From Amoeboradix gromovi (lineage: Eukaryota > Sanchytriomycota > Sanchytriomycetes > Sanchytriales > Sanchytriaceae), in NCBI GenBank assembly GCA_018985225.1, contig JADGIF010000321.1, positions 1 through 10,965 on the forward strand: DNA of 10,965 nt, written 5' to 3'. How positions within the stretch are numbered: position 1 is the stretch's first letter; every line of letters begins with the position of its first letter. The translations under genes and the position numbers were made by a program. This document shows positions 7,271 through 10,965 of this stretch, in pieces. The notes under the pieces are model-generated. The model did not search any database. It was not told where the DNA came from and saw nothing but the letters and a program-made list of their open reading frames with translations.

Positions 7271-7827
7271 TCCAGAGTGACATATGGATAATACGTTTTT
7301 GGCCTATGGTCAATGTTGTTTACACCATCTCATGTCTACTAGCCATGTCATAACACAAATTAGAAAAGTTGATGTTTTAACATTCCTTGTCAACTTGTAT
7401 GTACGCAGGATATATTAGAAACTACAGCTGAACATATGGCGGGCTTTGCGATTTCATTCAAACTCTGTAGTTTTGCAATCATTCTTTGGTGTTCACCAAA
7501 TGTTATACATAATACTCATGATTTTGTTATCAACTTTTTATTTCGAGCGATGTGCCACTGAGAGCAAGGCTTTCGCCAGCATTAATTGCCTTGTAGATTT
7601 AATCTCAAGTTCATAGCTAATTTGATCAGAAATGAAAGCTCCCTTGGTTTTTAACTAATTGCTCAAGTAAGCCAATACTCATTCGAGGGGATCCAAATTG
7701 ATTTCACTGTTTATAAAAACCAATCTGAAACTAGCTCGAGATTGTTAGAAGCGGAAACTCACTTCTGTCCCCATAATCTCAAGTTCCTCACAATTGAGGT
7801 AACTTTTAAAAAATTGTTTTGCCAAAG
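7271..7827. other. Intergenic region without a clear gene
   Basis: AT-rich spacer upstream of the DOMON gene. The only ORF of note is a 41-codon plus-strand frame from an ATG at 7436, hydrophobic at its start, with nothing to support it. The 12-mer AATCTCAAGTTC occurs twice (about 7600 and 7776). No tRNA or transposon ends are seen. Confidence 0.4.
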
Positions 7828-8133
7828 ATGCTTTTTAAAAGTGATTGTTTACGAAACCAAAACCCAATGTTCAAGCTGCATTCTCATCACCACTGGACCC
7901 TGAATAAATATCGAATAAGGACGAATACATTTAATTTATACGTCCGTTGTTGCAGACTTGTATATCTAATATCAAATGACCTCATTAATAATTCCTGCGC
8001 CAATAATGACCTTGGAAAAAGTGTATATATGCAATCCAATGACCCTTTTTGTTTACCGGATAAGAATCTCGCAAATAGTACAATTTCTTTCAAGGAAGAT
8101 GTGGGAATACCTAGTGACTATGTAAATGATTAA
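7828..8133 (+). CDS. Hypothetical ORF, about 101 residues, weak support
   Basis: A plus-strand frame from the ATG at 7828 (open slightly further upstream without an ATG). The first half is Asn/His/Arg-rich and not convincing. The second half (from about 7970) has a more coding-like codon pattern, about 65% purine-first, with residues such as CLPDKNLANSTISFKEDVG. The end overlaps a second open frame of 44 codons (8126-8260). A 34-nt putative intron could join them, shorter than I would trust. No domain, signal peptide or homologue is recognised, and there is no AATAAA at its stop. It may be a terminal exon, a relic or chance. Confidence 0.22.
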   Translation: MLFKSDCLRNQNPMFKLHSHHHWTLNKYRIRTNTFNLYVRCCRLVYLISNDLINNSCANNDLGKSVYMQSNDPFCLPDKNLANSTISFKEDVGIPSDYVND

Positions 8134-8260
8134 GGTCTCTTTGCTGACGTTTTTGGAGAAATTTGATAATTCTTACAGAAGAGTGAAGTCACTATTTACC
8201 AGCGATACCCTTTATTTGACAAATTCTTGGCCGTTATTATTTGGAGACTTTTACAGTTAG

Positions 8261-8420
8261 TAAAAGAAAATTATCGCGCTATTACGAATTTATAAAAAGT
8301 CTAAAAAGAGAGTCTGTTCGAGATATGTAGCTCATCTTATCACAATAAATGGTTTATTTAATCAAAATCCCAAATTGTTAAATCTTAATCATACAGGAGT
8401 AAATGAGACTTTAAAATAGA
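8261..8420. other. Intergenic 3' flank of UBC12
   Basis: AT-rich spacer with no ORF or RNA gene recognised; an AATAAA on the plus strand near 8344 could end a transcript from the weak ORFs to its left. Confidence 0.35.
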
Positions 8421-8426
8421 TTTATT
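8421..8426 (-). terminator. Poly(A) signal of UBC12
   Basis: AATAAA on the minus strand, 12 bp after the TAA stop at 8438. Confidence 0.5.
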
Positions 8427-8437
8427 GACTTTTCGCC

Positions 8438-8965
8438 TTAGTCGTAGTAATATTCTCTGCCTTTAACTACTCTCTGATATTGTGTACCTTGATAGTATCT
8501 ACCTCTCATAGTATCTTTAACCGTCCTAAAGTACAATTCCATACTTTCCCTCATTTGTTGAGCAGCTTCTTTATTAAGAGGGTCAAGCGGATTAGGTTCA
8601 TGAAATAGCATTAATAGTCCGAATAAAACGGATTGAAGACCTAATACAGGATTCCAATCAGCCCTAAGTACATTTAAACAGACGCTACCATCAACATCGA
8701 TATTTGGATGATAAATAACCTGGGTACATTTTAACTTGGGTGGATCATGAGGGTATGACATTGGAACTTCCATTTTGAAGGTGAACGTACCATTAGAGTA
8801 TGGTCCTTGAGTCGGCGTTATTTCTATATTTATGTCATGCAGATTATTAACATTATCAAAGTCGGTTTTAATATTTGGTGGAAGTTCTAGCTCGTTTATG
8901 TCTTTCTGGAGGCGAAGCGTAGCTGGTGAGGACGATCTGTTCTTCAACTTTTGCAAATGAATCAT
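8438..8965 (-). CDS. UBC12: NEDD8-conjugating enzyme E2, UBC12/UBE2M
   Basis: UBC12 accepts NEDD8 from its E1 and passes it to cullins, activating cullin-RING ubiquitin ligases. The 175-residue protein starts MIHLQKL, corresponding to the family's MIKLFSL N-terminus that docks the NEDD8 E1 and Dcn1-type E3. The E2 fold follows: LRLQKDINEL (17-26), SYPHDPPKLKC (70-80), HPNID (86-90), the catalytic Cys96 in GSVCLNVLR, and EPNPLDPLNKEAA, which is characteristic of UBC12. The last helix has MRGRYY like the human MRGGYI. About ten residues extend beyond the human end (VVKGREYYYD). The ORF is intronless, whereas the gene is often interrupted near the N-terminus in other eukaryotes. The start is fixed by the conserved MIxL. 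Confidence 0.95.
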   Translation of the reverse strand: MIHLQKLKNRSSSPATLRLQKDINELELPPNIKTDFDNVNNLHDINIEITPTQGPYSNGTFTFKMEVPMSYPHDPPKLKCTQVIYHPNIDVDGSVCLNVLRADWNPVLGLQSVLFGLLMLFHEPNPLDPLNKEAAQQMRESMELYFRTVKDTMRGRYYQGTQYQRVVKGREYYYD

Positions 8966-9359
8966 TTAAGTTGCACGGAGATGTAAGCAGTTTTTGATAT
9001 ACGTCCTCTGCAATCGAAGCTTTTCTGATGTAAATAATGTAAGCAACATGAACCCGTTTTCAACGCTACCAAAACTCATCAGCACAAGCTCATGCTCAGC
9101 AAATTATAGACACTGAATACCAGTCTCTTTAGCATCCACCTATTTATCAGATAACGTTAATATGTTGTACTGAATCTTGAAAAGCGAGTTTATTCAAATA
9201 AAAGATCTAATTTTTATACTTGGTGTGCTAATGTTTCTATTGCTATCAGAGTTAAACACAAAGCTAGTTGTTACATAATATGGCTGACACCGCTTATACA
9301 GCTATACTGTGTGCAAATGAACAAGTAAACTTAAATCTGAGCTAATACTTATTTGAATA
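8966..9359. other. Intergenic region between UBC12 and the PHP gene
   Basis: This 394-bp gap holds the UBC12 promoter and the 3' flank of the PHP gene on the same strand. It contains the diverged repeat terminus at 9205-9236; no ORF, tRNA or TATA box is clear. Confidence 0.4.
9205..9236 (+). repeat. Diverged copy of the MITE-like terminus
   Basis: TCTAATTTTTATACTTGGTG resembles the reverse complement of the MITE left end (TCTAGTTTTTATATTTGGTG); about 21 of 25 core positions agree by eye. No partner terminus is seen nearby, so this is a solo fragment or chance. Confidence 0.3.
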
Positions 9360-9365
9360 TTTATT
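9360..9365 (-). terminator. Poly(A) signal AATAAA overlapping the PHP gene stop
   Basis: The gene ends GTT-TAA-TAAAT on the minus strand, so AATAAA begins on the second base of the stop codon. Confidence 0.5.
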
Positions 9366-10620
9366 AAACAGCGCGACCTTGGAGCAACTCTTCGCTTTCC
9401 GTATTGCCATCTGCACCATTTCGTTCAAAATCTGGACGACTGCATACACACATCCAAAAGTATCTAATCCACTTTGCCGATACTCTGCCAATGTAAATAA
9501 AGCTTATCCATGTATAAAAAATGTATATCATAAAAATCCAAAAAATAAAACTAAAAATTACATTAAAATCCAAATAGAATTGAGTAACATGGCAGGTACC
9601 ATCAACAAAACTATATGTTCCACCATCCAAGATATAGAATGACTTGAAAATTGTGTTAATTGCATCAATAGGAGCTAAAAACGAAGATTGCTCGTGCACA
9701 TCTCTTTGGTATAGATTTTCAGGATATGGATGTGATATTATTGTGTTTTTATGATGTCTTAATGCATCTAATACGCCTTGTTGTGTTTTTTCGCTCATCA
9801 AAGCATTCCATGAAAATGGATAACTAGGCCAGTGTATGTCGCTTCCAGCCCAAATAATCAGCTCATTATCAATACAAAATTGAAGAGTTGGCCAATCTAG
9901 TACATTTCCATTTACTACCTCAAATCCATCCACACCCCACTCCAGCAGTTGCTCTTTTGTAGGATGATCCTGTAAAACTGGTTTTAATCGATTTTCACGC
10001 TGTTGAAGAGACCAGGGCAAATGGTTGACTATTACTAACCCTTTTCTGTCATGCGTTAGTTTAATGACTCTTTCTAATTCTTGATCCGAAGGGAAGTTCG
10101 TGATTGGCAATAAATCAGCGTCACTTTCAATTCCAACAAAATTCATGTGAATACGACAACAAGAATACTCAAATCCTGGAATCACAAGCAGTGATGTGTT
10201 GTGCATAACATTGTAACTTTCAGATAGTTTTCTGATTTCCAAAGCACCGAATAAAGAATTGTGTTCTGTTGGAAATATTACATCAAATCCATTAGCAATT
10301 TCATACTCGATAAGTTGAAGACCAGTCAGGTACCCATCTGAGTATCTTGTATGTATGTGGCCATCGAAAGTCAAATTCCAGGGCTTATCGGTCAATTTGG
10401 AATATTTCTCAAGCTCGGTTTTATTCACTTGCCAATCAATATTAAAGGAGACAGATGATTTGGGGTATGAGCGCACAATAAGCTCAGACAAGAGACATAG
10501 CAATAAAAAAATGGAAAGCAACTTTATGAAATTCCTACAGTTGTCTAAAAGTTTCATTGTGGCAAAATGAAGAATTAGAGTTAATGATTTTTGAGTAAGT
10601 TGCTTTTCAAAGTGCGCCAT
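9364..10620 (-). CDS. Two-pass membrane protein with PHP phosphoesterase domain
   Basis: PHP domains are metal-dependent (Mn, Zn or Fe) phosphoesterases. The 418-residue protein keeps the expected ligands: His88 and His90 in FDGHIHTRYSDG with Asp95, His120 in TEHN, Glu151 in PGFEY, His158, His200 in NHLPW, and Asp261/His263 in SDIHW, so it should be active. A membrane segment at about 33-50 precedes the domain and another at about 352-378 follows it. Lys/Arg residues flank both on the outer sides, and three N-glycosylation sequons (Asn66, Asn82, Asn141) lie in or just before the domain, so it probably faces the ER lumen or cell exterior. The ATG at 10620 has A at -3 and G at +4; an ATG at codon 22 is a possible second start. 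Substrate unknown. Confidence 0.82.
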   Translation of the reverse strand: MAHFEKQLTQKSLTLILHFATMKLLDNCRNFIKLLSIFLLLCLLSELIVRSYPKSSVSFNIDWQVNKTELEKYSKLTDKPWNLTFDGHIHTRYSDGYLTGLQLIEYEIANGFDVIFPTEHNSLFGALEIRKLSESYNVMHNTSLLVIPGFEYSCCRIHMNFVGIESDADLLPITNFPSDQELERVIKLTHDRKGLVIVNHLPWSLQQRENRLKPVLQDHPTKEQLLEWGVDGFEVVNGNVLDWPTLQFCIDNELIIWAGSDIHWPSYPFSWNALMSEKTQQGVLDALRHHKNTIISHPYPENLYQRDVHEQSSFLAPIDAINTIFKSFYILDGGTYSFVDGTCHVTQFYLDFNVIFSFIFWIFMIYIFYTWISFIYIGRVSAKWIRYFWMCVCSRPDFERNGADGNTESEELLQGRAV

Positions 10621-10965
10621 GCTGAAGTGGAAACGATTCCTCTCGAGATGCGCAACGAGAATACAAAGAGAAGAATTTACTTATGGATCATAGCAACAAA
10701 TAAACACTGTTTTGATTACCAGAGATGAGTGCTAGATACGCAGTACACTCAGAATGTCAAATCGGCAAGTTCATCTTCTGAAGAGACAGATCTCTCCTAA
10801 GGAAGCACTTGGCAGTATGCACTTTTTGCCTAGAAATCTTAGCAATCGCAAAGTGTTATCTTGAATTAAGCTTAAAACGTTTATTTCATTGCCTGGAATA
10901 AACTAAAGTTGCATTTGCGGATAGAGAACAAATTGACCATGAAAAATAATTCCAGCGTTACTGAA
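10621..10965. other. Upstream flank of the PHP gene, no clear gene
   Basis: This 345-bp stretch contains the PHP promoter. One 36-codon plus-strand ORF starts at 10754 (MSNRQVHLLK...) and ends at 10864; it is basic, divergent from the PHP gene and could be the first exon of a gene beyond the window, but nothing supports it beyond an open frame. No TATA box, tRNA or repeat copy was recognised. Confidence 0.3.

Noticed and set aside
1-10965. tRNA, rRNA, CRISPR array or phage/defence genes
   Set aside because: No tRNA-like B-box sequence, no spaced direct repeats other than the coding minisatellite, and no such gene families were recognised on either strand.

Overview
This looks like an AT-rich nuclear genome segment from a eukaryote, most likely a fungus and perhaps an early-diverging one. 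The genes are long single ORFs with A at position -3 of each start, AATAAA poly(A) signals, and few, short, putative introns. The products include a DENND6-type Rab exchange factor, a NEDD8-conjugating enzyme, a mitochondrial-type malate dehydrogenase and a secreted Ser/Thr-rich protein with a GPI-type tail. There are no operons or Shine-Dalgarno sites. The fungal placement is an inference from gene style and the GPI/Ser-Thr-rich protein; no rRNA or tRNA is present to settle it.

Layout. At 1-180 lies the 3' flank of malate dehydrogenase with a copy of a dispersed repeat. Malate dehydrogenase (182-1150, -) and a DENND6-like protein (1202-2713, +) are divergent across only 51 bp. The stretch 2714-4493 is gene-poor: it holds a MITE-like element (3490-3782) and several short coding-like tracts on both strands (2764-3009 -, 3278-3469 +, 3852-4157 -, 4175-4462 -) that are either small spliced genes or decayed ones. 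A short-chain dehydrogenase (4494-5441, +) converges on a GPI-type DOMON cytochrome-like protein (5528-7233, -) that carries a 33-bp minisatellite and whose reading frame needs a short intron. The stretch 7234-8437 contains only weak ORFs. UBC12 (8438-8965, -) and a two-pass membrane PHP phosphoesterase (9364-10620, -) follow, and the last 345 bp hold the latter's upstream region and one tiny ORF.

Function. The neighbours are not an obvious pathway: central carbon metabolism (MDH), membrane trafficking (DENND6), cullin regulation (UBC12), an NAD(P)H oxidoreductase, a cell-surface heme-type domain and a luminal metal phosphoesterase. The shared features are architectural. Intergenic spacing is often tight, and in four of the six solid genes the AATAAA signal physically overlaps the TAA stop codon.
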